Shown here piece after piece: positions 1-6,898 of a DNA stretch of 64,000 nt (positions are counted from its first letter, which is position 1; every line of letters begins with the position of its first letter). The DNA is taken from the NCBI GenBank assembly GCA_964448675.1, contig CAYUZU010000005.1:186001-250000 (forward strand), given 5' to 3'. Source of the stretch: CAYUZU01 sp964448675 (GTDB lineage: Bacteria > Planctomycetota > Phycisphaerae > UBA1845 > Fen-1342). Position numbers and translations under genes: made by a program. The notes beneath the pieces are model-generated. The model saw only the letters and a program-made list of their open reading frames with translations. It was not told the origin of the DNA and searched no databases.

Positions 1-312
1 GTGGGCCGCGAGGGCGTCCGCCAGCGCCGCGTGGTCATAGGTCGGGGTGGCGGCGCCGGTGGCGGGGTCGACATTCATCAACGCGCCCCGGCGGCGCTCG
101 ATGTAGTGTTCGCCGTCCGGGTGCCAGCGGACGACCTGCGGTACCTGGCCGTTGAAGTCGGCCGTGTCCTTGCCGTAGATCGCGTCATAGGTCAGTGGCG
201 TGGTGCCGCCGATGGTTGGCGTGCGGCAGCCGGCAAGCGCCGCGACCAGCATCAAACCGGTGACGAAGATGAAAGTGGTGGCAGGCCCCGCGGTACTTCT
301 GATTCGTTGCAC
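1..312 (-). CDS. Dipeptidyl-peptidase-IV-like lipoprotein, N-terminal fragment
   Basis: This is the first 104 codons of a gene that runs off the left edge. It starts at a GTG at 312-310 that overlaps the TAG stop of the upstream acetyltransferase gene by one base, which suggests translational coupling. The N-terminus has basic residues, a hydrophobic stretch and a lipobox ending LAGC (Cys29), so the product is probably a lipoprotein. The mature part contains LTYDAIYG and VVRWHPDGEHYIE, followed by VDPATG. These resemble the start of the DPP-IV beta-propeller, which precedes an alpha/beta-hydrolase peptidase domain. The catalytic domain lies outside the window, so the peptidase role is an inference from the N-terminus alone. 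Confidence 0.6.
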   Translation of the reverse strand, partial: MQRIRSTAGPATTFIFVTGLMLVAALAGCRTPTIGGTTPLTYDAIYGKDTADFNGQVPQVVRWHPDGEHYIERRRGALMNVDPATGAATPTYDHAALADALAAH

Positions 313-827
313 TACAGTGACTCCCGGCGCCCGGCCAGCGCCATCTCGAACTCGATTTCGTCGGTCAATGGTACACCACCGAGGCCGACCTGGGGGATGC
401 CCGGCTTGAGGCGCCGTGATTCGGCCAGGGCGCCGCGGTGGACGGTGACCTGGACCAGGCCGCAGCGCGTGTAGAACCGCTGGGCCGGCAGGTTGTCGTT
501 GGTGGTGACAAGCCAGAGGCGGTGGCAGCCACGGCGACGGGCGACGTCCGCCACCGCTCGGAGCAGGGCGCGGCCGACGCCCTGCTGCGCGACGAGACTG
601 TCCAGCGTGACGAGCTCGCATTCCGCGCCGCGTATCTCGTAAGTGGCCACCCCGCGTCGCTCGTCCTGCACCATGGCGATCAGGGCGTGCAGTTCGTCGG
701 CCTGGTGCCGGCAGCCGCGCGAGATGACGGTCGGCCCTGCCCAGCGCTCGCGCAACAGGTCGCGGATCCAGGTCCGGTCGCTTTCGGCGGCCGGGCGGAT
801 GGTGATCGCGGGTAATCGGCTGTCCAT
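312..827 (-). CDS. GNAT family N-acetyltransferase
   Basis: A 171-residue protein starting MDSRLPAITIRPA, five bases after the stop of the YbaK gene, so the two are probably co-transcribed. The central segment ELVTLDSLVAQQGVGRALL is the beta4/acetyl-CoA pyrophosphate-binding motif A of GNAT enzymes (Q-x-x-G-x-G/A), followed by a helix and LWLVTTNDNLPAQRFYTRCG, the usual motif B with N and the FY pair. The family transfers an acetyl group from acetyl-CoA to an amine. The substrate cannot be told from sequence; FYTRCG followed by a basic C-terminal tail is common to many subfamilies. The in-frame extension upstream of the ATG lies inside the YbaK gene and is composition noise. Confidence 0.82.
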   Translation of the reverse strand: MDSRLPAITIRPAAESDRTWIRDLLRERWAGPTVISRGCRHQADELHALIAMVQDERRGVATYEIRGAECELVTLDSLVAQQGVGRALLRAVADVARRRGCHRLWLVTTNDNLPAQRFYTRCGLVQVTVHRGALAESRRLKPGIPQVGLGGVPLTDEIEFEMALAGRRESL

Positions 828-832
828 GTGGC

Positions 833-1300
833 TCACGCGCGGCAGATGTCCGCGGGCTTGGCGGCGAGCAGTTTCGCGAAGCGGTCGGTCGCCATCTCGA
901 TCAGGACGCCCCGGCGGCCGCCGTTGACGATGATCGTGTCGAGTGCCAGGAGCGACTCCTCGATGACCACGGGCAGGCTGCGCCGCAGGGCAAAGGGCGA
1001 GATGCCGCCGACCTTGTACCCGGTGACCTTCTCGGCTTCGGCGGGCGGGGCGATGTCGGCGTGGTCGACGTCGATGGCGCGGGCCATGCGCTTGGGGTCG
1101 AAGCGCTGGTCGCCGGGGACGATCGCCAGCCAGTACGCGTTGCCCCGGGCCTTGACCACGAGCGTCTTGCACACCATCTCCAGCGGTCGGTCGATCGCGG
1201 CGGCGGCATGATCAGCGCCAACCTGGGTAAAGGCGTACTCGATGACCGTAAACGGTGCGTGTTGTGTTCGGAGCCACTTCACGGCGTTCGTGTCCGACAT
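833..1300 (-). CDS. YbaK/EbsC-type aminoacyl-tRNA deacylase
   Basis: A 155-residue protein starting MSDTNAVKWLRTQ. It matches the YbaK/ProX fold: an N-terminal beta-hairpin, the VCKTLVVKARG segment carrying the conserved lysine, and KVGGISPFAL, the signature of the Cys-tRNA(Pro)/Ala-tRNA editing family. Such proteins hydrolyse mischarged aminoacyl-tRNA in trans in the cytoplasm. The ATG at 1300 is preceded by a weak GGGAAG. It is followed closely by a GNAT gene and then the DPP-IV-like gene on the same strand. The precise tRNA specificity (Cys-tRNA-Pro against another) is not determinable here. Confidence 0.85.
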   Translation of the reverse strand: MSDTNAVKWLRTQHAPFTVIEYAFTQVGADHAAAAIDRPLEMVCKTLVVKARGNAYWLAIVPGDQRFDPKRMARAIDVDHADIAPPAEAEKVTGYKVGGISPFALRRSLPVVIEESLLALDTIIVNGGRRGVLIEMATDRFAKLLAAKPADICRA

Positions 1301-1416
1301 CGCTCGCTTCCCGGGCGCTGGGGCGGCTTGCAGGCCGCGCTGCCAATCGATAGGTGAAACGAAAGCGCGGGAACTGTCCACCGGGCGCGCCGTCGTCGCG
1401 CGCCGGACAAGGAGAA

Positions 1417-1437
1417 GGCCCCGCACGAGGCGGGGCC
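1417..1437 (-). terminator. Hairpin terminator after the sigma factor gene
   Basis: Eight-base perfect inverted repeat GGCCCCGC / GCGGGGCC around a five-base loop, followed on the minus strand by TTCTCC. It lies 43 bases past the sigma factor stop and before the YbaK gene, so it separates the two units. The T tract is short, so efficiency is uncertain. Confidence 0.6.
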
Positions 1438-1480
1438 CGGAGGTCGTATTTCTGCATGTGGCTGGTTGTTGGCGGTCGGG

Positions 1481-2491
1481 TCAGGAGGCGGCCGGAAGGC
1501 GCTCTTCGAGCACGGCCCGCAGCTTGCCCATGGCCTGGTTCTGGATCTGGCGGACGCGCTCCTTGCTGACGCCCAGCAGGTTACCGACCTGGTCCAGCGT
1601 TCGGCGATGCTTGCGGCTGGAGCCGTCGGCGTCCGGCTCGTCGAGCGAGAAGCGGGCATCCAGCACGCGCCGCTCGACCGAGCTCAGCTCGGCACTGTTC
1701 TCGAAGAGGATCTGCCGCAACTCGTCGACACACTCGTGCTCGACGTTCTCGCGCTTGCGGTCGAGGTAATCGCTCTTCTCCATCGCGGGGTCGTAGGTCG
1801 TCGGGAAGCACGCCCGGAAGCGTGCCGCCTTGGTCGACGCCCGCGAGAAGCTCGCCAGGATCGCCCGGCAGGCATAGGTGCTGAACTTGAAGCCGCGCGA
1901 CGCATCGAACTTGTCGACGCAGCGGAGCAGGGCCAGGTTGCCCTCGCAGACCAGCTCGCCGAGCTCGACGCCACTGTTGCGCGAACGACGGGCCATCGCC
2001 AGCACGAGCGACGTGTTGGCACGGATGATCTGGGCGCGAGTCTCGTCCGCCAGCCGCTGCCAGTGGATGACCTCGCGGGCCGCGGCGGCGTCGAGGCGCC
2101 GACTGCGGAAGTTCCGCAGGATTCGCATGACCTGGTGCCGCGCATAGTTGAAACGGAGGAAGAGCTCACGCTCGTCGGCGGCCGAAAGGACATCGGTCGG
2201 GGTGATCGACGCGACGGGCACCGAGTCGCCGGTGCCGGCGACCAGATGAGAGGTCTGCGGTGCACCGGTCTGGATGTCCAGCTCCTCGCCGGGGACGGTC
2301 TTGCGGCGGAAGGAGGGATGGTATACGCATTCGGCCTCTTCGCTGAGCACCCGCTCGAGGAGCTCCTGGTCCTCAGGACTGAATCGGCGGAGGACGGAGG
2401 GGATCGGCGGCCGCGCGGTCGGATTGAAGCGTCGCAGTGCCGAGGCCCGCTTGTCCTTGCTATTGGCGGTCGTTGCTTGAGTGCTTCCCAT
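1481..2491 (-). CDS. Alternative sigma-70 family factor
   Basis: A 336-residue sigma factor. Region 2 is seen in ELGELVCEGNLALLRCVDKF and SRGFKFSTYACRAILASF. Region 4 is a helix-turn-helix, LDQVGNLLGVSKERVRQIQ, close to the C-terminus. In the RpoD of this same window the region 2.3/2.4 sequence is STYATWWIRQAI; here it is STYACRAILASF, so the paired tryptophans used for promoter melting are absent. That argues for an alternative rather than the primary factor. No region 1.1 is evident; the N-terminal 80 residues are Pro- and Ser-rich. The ATG at 2491 is preceded by GGAAG at a good distance, which favours it over an in-frame start 16 codons upstream. It sits alone, with a long AT-richer upstream region. 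Confidence 0.88.
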   Translation of the reverse strand: MGSTQATTANSKDKRASALRRFNPTARPPIPSVLRRFSPEDQELLERVLSEEAECVYHPSFRRKTVPGEELDIQTGAPQTSHLVAGTGDSVPVASITPTDVLSAADERELFLRFNYARHQVMRILRNFRSRRLDAAAAREVIHWQRLADETRAQIIRANTSLVLAMARRSRNSGVELGELVCEGNLALLRCVDKFDASRGFKFSTYACRAILASFSRASTKAARFRACFPTTYDPAMEKSDYLDRKRENVEHECVDELRQILFENSAELSSVERRVLDARFSLDEPDADGSSRKHRRTLDQVGNLLGVSKERVRQIQNQAMGKLRAVLEERLPAAS

Positions 2492-2539
2492 AGCAGTCTT
2501 CCAGCTTTTCGCTCTGCTCGGCACCCATTCTAGCGCCAC

Positions 2540-3011
2540 GTCAGGTGTCCGCCGGCTGCCGAGCGTCGCCGCTCGCCTATCAAGTAAGACGAATCACGGC
2601 GTCAGGTGTTCGAAACGGGGCATCCACGCCCTTGTCAGATCTTGTCGCGCCTTGGGGGTGGACCGCGCCGGCCACCAACTGTCCCCCTTCGCGCGGCTAC
2701 CGGTCAAACCGTACCGGTATGATCCTGTATTATCCAATATAGCACAGATCTCGCATGATGCACGAGAATCTGAATCTTTTTTGTCCTGTTGTGATAGATG
2801 CTGCTGATCACTCTATTTAACACGGCATCGGCCGCTAAATTCCATGAATTCCCCTTTATCTCCCAACCGCCGGGGGCGTCCGATAAGCACCCGGCTGATT
2901 GTCCCATTGGGGCCAAAAACGATCCCGATTGGACCCGCCGGTCGGCGACTATTCCCGCCGGGTGGCCCCCGTTATCCTCCGCGTGACCCGTTGCCCAGGA
3001 GCTTTGAAACG
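2540..3011. other. Non-coding spacer between divergent genes
   Basis: This 470-base spacer separates the sigma factor (leftward) from the phosphatase (rightward). Its right half, about 2700-2860, is markedly richer in A and T than the rest of the window, as expected for promoters. A weak rightward candidate is TTGTGA at 2789-2794 with TCTATT at 2812-2817, spacing 17. Leftward, TATATT and GATAAT hexamers occur near 2730-2745. No convincing open frame is present. Confidence 0.5.
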
Positions 3012-3701
3012 ATGAGCGATGCCAACCAGGCGACCGGCGCGGCCTCTGCGGCGGCGATCTTCGATCTTGACGGCGTTTTGACCGAGACCAACGAATTGCA
3101 CTACCAGAGCTGGTGCGTCGTCGCCGACGAGTTGGGAATTCCCTTTGATCGCCAGGTGAATGACCTGCTTCGTGGCGTCAGCCGACCTGAGAGTCTGGAG
3201 ATCATGATTCGCGGTCATGGGCTGGTGCTGAGTGACGCCGAGAAGCGGCGGCTCACGGCGCAGAAGAACGAGGCGTATCTCGAGCTCGTGGCCCGCATGA
3301 CAGCGGCCGATCTGCTGCCGGGGGCGGGCGAGCTGCTGCGCGAACTGCGGGCCGCGCGGGTGCGGTTGGCGGTGGCGTCGTCGAGCCGCAATGCCGGGCG
3401 GGTGGCGGAACGACTGGGCATCGTGCCGTTGCTCGATGCGCTGGTCGATGCGAATACGGCGCCGCGCTCCAAGCCGGATCCGCAGGTGTTTCTGGCGGCG
3501 GCACAGGCGCTTGGTGCCCCGGCGGCCCGGTGTGTGGTGTTCGAGGACGCCGAGGTCGGGGTGGCGGCGGCCCGTGCGGGCGGCATGCGGGTGGTTGGCA
3601 TTGGCCCGCCGGAACGCGTTGGGGCGGCGGATGTGGTGGTGCCGGCGATTGCGGATGCGAGCGTGGCGCTGTTTTGGCGCGTGTTGGGGCGTGAAGCCTG
3701 A
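3012..3701 (+). CDS. HAD-superfamily beta-phosphoglucomutase-like phosphatase
   Basis: A 229-residue HAD hydrolase. Motif I is IFDLDGVLTET with the nucleophile and acid/base aspartates, and the following LHYQSW and helical cap match the beta-phosphoglucomutase branch. Motif II is in AVASSSRNA, motif III is the lysine in RSKPDPQVF, and motif IV is FEDAEVGVAAARAGGM. Members interconvert beta-glucose 1-phosphate and glucose 6-phosphate or dephosphorylate small sugar phosphates; the sequence does not separate mutase from phosphatase with certainty. The ATG at 3012 has AGGAG ten bases upstream, which rejects a longer in-frame N-terminus rich in Pro and Arg. It appears monocistronic. Confidence 0.82.
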   Translation: MSDANQATGAASAAAIFDLDGVLTETNELHYQSWCVVADELGIPFDRQVNDLLRGVSRPESLEIMIRGHGLVLSDAEKRRLTAQKNEAYLELVARMTAADLLPGAGELLRELRAARVRLAVASSSRNAGRVAERLGIVPLLDALVDANTAPRSKPDPQVFLAAAQALGAPAARCVVFEDAEVGVAAARAGGMRVVGIGPPERVGAADVVVPAIADASVALFWRVLGREA

Positions 3702-3758
3702 TGCGTGGCGCGGGTTGGTGGGGTGACTGGAGACCGGGAGATTCCCTGACCGCGACGT

Positions 3759-3787
3759 ATTCCACGCGCTCCTGGTCGGTCTATAAT
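3759..3787 (+). promoter_or_regulatory. Candidate promoter giving a leaderless transcript
   Basis: A perfect -10 hexamer TATAAT lies at 3782-3787, only seven bases before the ATG of the HEAT lipoprotein gene at 3795, and that gene has no ribosome binding site. Transcription starting seven or eight bases past the hexamer would begin at or next to the A of the ATG. The matching -35 (ATTCCA at 3759-3764, spacing 17) is weak. Confidence 0.45.
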
Positions 3788-3794
3788 CGCGACC

Positions 3795-4208
3795 ATGGCC
3801 GATCGATCCCGATGGTTGCTGACGCGTGGCGTGTTCTTGGCGGGCGTGGTGCTGCTGGCGGGGGCCGCGTGTCGCCTGGGCACGCCGCCGCAACGCGGCC
3901 TCGATTCGAGCAATCCGCTGGACCGGGCGCAGGCGGTGATCAGCGTGACCGAGCGGGGCGATTTGACGGCGGTGCACAAGCTGGTGGATCTGCTGGGGGA
4001 TCGCGATGAAGGGGTGCGGATGTTTGCGATCATGGGCCTTCGGCGGCTGTGCCGGGAGGATTTCGGCTATCGCTACTACGCGGCCGCGCCGGCCCGCGCC
4101 CAGGCGATCGAGCGCTGGCAGGCGGCGTTGCGGCAGGGCACGCTGACGGTGCCGCAACCGGGCGAGGCGTCGGGCCGCGGGGGTGCGGGCAAGGGGGGCG
4201 GGTCATGA
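3795..4208 (+). CDS. Small HEAT-repeat lipoprotein-like protein
   Basis: A 137-residue protein with an N-terminal hydrophobic export signal ending LAGAAC (Cys26), so it may be a lipoprotein, although the residue at -3 of the cysteine is not the usual leucine. The mature part has one recognisable HEAT-like unit, ERGDLTAVHKLVDLLGDRDEGVRMFAIMGLRRL, split here only by reading: helix A at about 52-62 and helix B at about 70-82. The tail is Gly-rich. No enzyme motif is seen. Its stop overlaps the start of the RsbW-type gene (ATGA), and it is the first gene of a five-gene run. Function unknown; a scaffold or sensor role is possible. Confidence 0.65.
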   Translation: MADRSRWLLTRGVFLAGVVLLAGAACRLGTPPQRGLDSSNPLDRAQAVISVTERGDLTAVHKLVDLLGDRDEGVRMFAIMGLRRLCREDFGYRYYAAAPARAQAIERWQAALRQGTLTVPQPGEASGRGGAGKGGGS

Positions 4209-4675
4209 CGGTGCCGGCGCGGCTGGAACTGTCGATGTGGAGTGACGCGGAGCGCCTGCCGGCGCTGCGTAACGACGTGCGGGCCTGGCTGGCGGGGCGG
4301 GGCTGGCCGGAGCGCCAGGCCAACGAGGTGGTGTTGGCGCTGGACGAGGCGGTGACGAACGTAATCTGTCACGGCTACGGAGGCAGGAAGGACTGCCGCA
4401 TCGAGGTCACCCTGGAGGGGATCGAGGACGCGGTCGACGGGGCCGGCGTCGAGGTGCGGGTGCGTGACTTCGGGCGGCAGGTGGACCCGGCGACGATCTG
4501 CGGGCGGGACCTGGAGGACATTCGCCCGGGTGGGCTCGGGGTGCACATCATCAAGGCGATGAACAATACGGTCGAGTATCAGCGGGCCGAGGGTGGCGGC
4601 ATGTTGCTGATCATGCGGAAATTCCGATCCCACGTTGCCGAAGCGAACTCGGGAAAGGGGCGTTGCCGTGGCTGA
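4205..4675 (+). CDS. RsbW/SpoIIAB-type serine kinase (anti-sigma factor family)
   Basis: A 156-residue GHKL ATPase. The N-box is LALDEAVTNVICHGY (Glu48, Asn52), the G1 box is VRDFG (88-90) and the G2 box is GGLGVHIIKAMNN (from 109). These are the landmarks of the HATPase_c_2 family, whose members phosphorylate STAS antagonists and sequester a sigma factor or another partner. It begins at an ATGA overlap with the HEAT gene and ends inside the start of the STAS gene, so the three are translationally coupled. Its partner is presumably the adjacent STAS protein. No sigma factor gene is adjacent, so what it controls is not known. Confidence 0.85.
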   Translation: MTVPARLELSMWSDAERLPALRNDVRAWLAGRGWPERQANEVVLALDEAVTNVICHGYGGRKDCRIEVTLEGIEDAVDGAGVEVRVRDFGRQVDPATICGRDLEDIRPGGLGVHIIKAMNNTVEYQRAEGGGMLLIMRKFRSHVAEANSGKGRCRG

Positions 4676-5018
4676 TTCGCGCAGCGGGCTCAAGATCGAC
4701 AATCGGACCGCCGGCGGCATGCTGGTCGTGGCCGTTGCCGGCGAGGTCGACCTGCACACGTCGCCCCGATTGCGCGGCGTGCTGACGGACATGGTCGAGT
4801 CGGCTTCAGGCACGCTGTGCATCGATCTCTCGGAGGTGAGCTACATGGATTCGTCGGGCGTGGGGACGCTGGTGTACATCAAGCGCGAGGTCGAGCGGCG
4901 CAACGTTCGGCTGGTGCTGGCCGGACTGCAGCCGCGCGTGCGCAGCGTCTTCGAGATCACGCACCTGACGAAGTTCTTCGAGATCGTTGACAGTGTCGAA
5001 GAGGCGAAGCGGGAATGA
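4668..5018 (+). CDS. STAS-domain anti-sigma factor antagonist
   Basis: A 116-residue STAS protein starting with GTG at 4668, preceded by AAAGGGG; an upstream ATG at 4635 lies inside the kinase gene and lacks support. The core reads LVVAVAGEVDLHTSPRLR and LSEVSYMDSSGVGTLVYIKR. The DSSG motif (Asp61, Ser62, Ser63) is the phospho-acceptor site of RsbV/SpoIIAA proteins, so it should be a substrate of the neighbouring RsbW-type kinase. It also overlaps, by ATGA, the gene for an MlaE permease, the position that MlaB (a STAS protein without the acceptor serine) takes in Mla lipid transporters. Both readings are possible; the serine favours the switch protein. Confidence 0.87.
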   Translation: MADSRSGLKIDNRTAGGMLVVAVAGEVDLHTSPRLRGVLTDMVESASGTLCIDLSEVSYMDSSGVGTLVYIKREVERRNVRLVLAGLQPRVRSVFEITHLTKFFEIVDSVEEAKRE

Positions 5019-5869
5019 GCACCGCCCCCGAACAACACCGGGCCGGCCTGCGCGGCGGGATCGAGGTCGTCGGGGCGACGACGCGGCACGGGGCCGCGGC
5101 GCTACTGGACGGGGTGGCGTATGTTGGCGGGTTGGTGCGGTTGTTCGGGGCGGTTGTCAATCGCGTGGCGCTGTCGGTCCGCGGCGGGATTCACCGCATC
5201 CGCATGTCGGCGCTGGTGGAGCAGGCCGTGCGTGTCGGGGTGCGCAGCGTGCCGATCATCGTGCTGGTGCAGGTGTTCATCGGGATCATCCTGGCGCTGA
5301 ACATGGCGCCGACGCTCAGCGACTACGGCCAGCTCGAGCGCGTCGCGGACATCGTCGCGATCGCTGTGTTTCGCGAACTCGGCCCGCTGATCAGCGCGGT
5401 CATTCTCAGCGGCTTTGCCGGGGCGTCGATCGCGGCCGAGCTGGGCGCGATGGTCGAGGGCGAGGAGATCAAGGCACTGCGGGCGCACGCGCTGGACCCG
5501 ATTCGCTTCCTGGTCGTGCCGCGCGTGGTGGCGACCACGGTCATGATGGTCGGGCTGACCGTGATCGCCGACGTGACGGGGCTTTTCGGCGGGTGGCTGA
5601 CCGCCGTGGGGATTCTCGACGTGAGCAGCGTGACGTACATCGAGCAGTCGCGCCAGGCGCTCACGCTGGGGGACTATTTCACGGGGCTGTTCAAGGGCGG
5701 CGTGTTCGGGGCGATCATCGCCGGCCTGGCGTGCTATGAGGGGCTGAATGTCACGGGTGGCGCGGAGGGCGTCGGCCGCGCCACGACGACCACGGTCGTC
5801 AAGAGCATCGTCTGCCTGATCGGGGCGGACTGTCTGTTCACGGCGGTCTTCTACGTCCTGGAGTGGTGA
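5015..5869 (+). CDS. mlaE: MlaE-type ABC transporter permease
   Basis: A 284-residue inner-membrane protein of the MlaE/TTG2B family. It has the family's long amphipathic N-terminus, then VRSVPIIVLVQVFIGIILAL, the conserved core IAVFRELGPLISAVILSGFAGASIAAE and MVEGEEIKALRAHALDP, then three further hydrophobic segments. The family forms the permease of phospholipid or sterol importers/exporters together with an MlaF ATPase and an MlaD substrate-binding protein. Neither MlaF nor MlaD is encoded here. The gene overlaps the STAS gene by four bases and is followed after one base by an RNase HII-like gene. The membrane fold and family are clear; the cargo is not. Confidence 0.88.
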   Translation: MSTAPEQHRAGLRGGIEVVGATTRHGAAALLDGVAYVGGLVRLFGAVVNRVALSVRGGIHRIRMSALVEQAVRVGVRSVPIIVLVQVFIGIILALNMAPTLSDYGQLERVADIVAIAVFRELGPLISAVILSGFAGASIAAELGAMVEGEEIKALRAHALDPIRFLVVPRVVATTVMMVGLTVIADVTGLFGGWLTAVGILDVSSVTYIEQSRQALTLGDYFTGLFKGGVFGAIIAGLACYEGLNVTGGAEGVGRATTTTVVKSIVCLIGADCLFTAVFYVLEW

Positions 5870-5870
5870 G

Positions 5871-6827
5871 ATGCCCCTGGTGCTCGGCATCGACGAAGCC
5901 GGCTACGGCCCGGTGCTGGGGCCGCTGGTGATCGGCGCGACGCTGTGGCGGATGCAGCCGGCGGTGCTCGACGGCGACCACTGGGCCTGCCTGGACGGGT
6001 GTATTTGCCGCACGGTGGGCAAGGGGGAAGCGCGGCTGCCGGTGGGCGATTCGAAGAAGCTCTTTGATCGCAAGCGCGGCTTGTGCACGCTGGAGCGCAG
6101 CGTGCTGGCGTTTGCGCACGCGGCGGGGCTGCAGCCGGGCACGGTGGGGGAGCTGCTGCTCGGGTTGGGGTTTGACGGCGCGCCGCGGGCGTTCCCGTGG
6201 TATCGCGACTTCAGCCGTGCGATTCCGGTCGATCCGGCGCGGTCGGCGTTCGCAGGGATCGCGGGACGCCTCGCCCAGACCATGCAGGCGGCCGGACTGG
6301 CGTGCTCCGGGTTGCGGGCGGAGATCATCACCGAAGATGCGTTCAACCGGCGCGTGCGGCAGACGCGCAACAAGGCCACCGTCGTGTGCGAGTCGGTGCT
6401 GCGCCTGATCTACTGGGCCGCGCAACAGGCCCGCGACCAGGATCTGCACGTGTTCGTCGATCGGTTGGGCGGCCGGGCCAACTACCGCCAACTGCTCATG
6501 GATGCGTTCCCGGAGCGGCACCTGCACGTGGTGGAGCTCGGCGATGGCTGCAGTCGTTATCGGCTGGCGGGCCGCAGGAGTGACTGGCACATCACGTTCC
6601 TGGTTGATGGCGACGAGCAGCAGATGCCGGTGGCGCTGGCGAGCATGACGGCGAAGTACGTGCGCGAGTTGCTCATGGAGCAATTCAACGCGTACTGGCA
6701 CACGCTGGCGCCGGCGGTGCGTCCGACCGCCGGCTACTACCAGGATGCGCAGCGGTTCCTGGCCGAGATCGAGCCGGTGGTGGCGCAGAGCGGCGTGCCG
6801 GCGGAGCGCTTCGTGCGGGCCCGCTGA
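5871..6827 (+). CDS. Divergent RNase HII-like protein with a large insertion
   Basis: A 318-residue protein that carries the RNase HII landmarks: LGIDEAGYGPVLGPLV (Asp8, Glu9), VGDSKKLFDRKR (from Asp60), VFVDRLGG (Asp197) and LVDGDEQQMPVALASM followed by TAKYVREL (Asp248). These four groups match the DEAG, DSKKL, middle acidic and final acidic/ASI-AK segments of the type 2 RNase H family, which cleaves RNA in RNA-DNA hybrids. About 130 residues lie between DSKKL and the third acidic residue, far more than in bacterial RNase HII, which is about 200 residues in total. It begins one base after the permease stop. Activity is inferred; the protein could have a specialised role. Confidence 0.75.
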   Translation: MPLVLGIDEAGYGPVLGPLVIGATLWRMQPAVLDGDHWACLDGCICRTVGKGEARLPVGDSKKLFDRKRGLCTLERSVLAFAHAAGLQPGTVGELLLGLGFDGAPRAFPWYRDFSRAIPVDPARSAFAGIAGRLAQTMQAAGLACSGLRAEIITEDAFNRRVRQTRNKATVVCESVLRLIYWAAQQARDQDLHVFVDRLGGRANYRQLLMDAFPERHLHVVELGDGCSRYRLAGRRSDWHITFLVDGDEQQMPVALASMTAKYVRELLMEQFNAYWHTLAPAVRPTAGYYQDAQRFLAEIEPVVAQSGVPAERFVRAR

Positions 6828-6833
6828 GTCCGG

Positions 6834-6849
6834 CCGGCCCGGGGGCCGG
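6834..6849 (+). terminator. Short GC hairpin after the five-gene run
   Basis: CCGGCC CGGG GGCCGG forms a six-base stem with a four-base loop seven bases past the RNase HII-like stop. There is no T tract, so it is at best a weak terminator. Confidence 0.3.
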
Positions 6850-6898
6850 GCGCGATCCGCCACTGGCGACGACTTGCGGGCGGGCCTACAAATACAGC

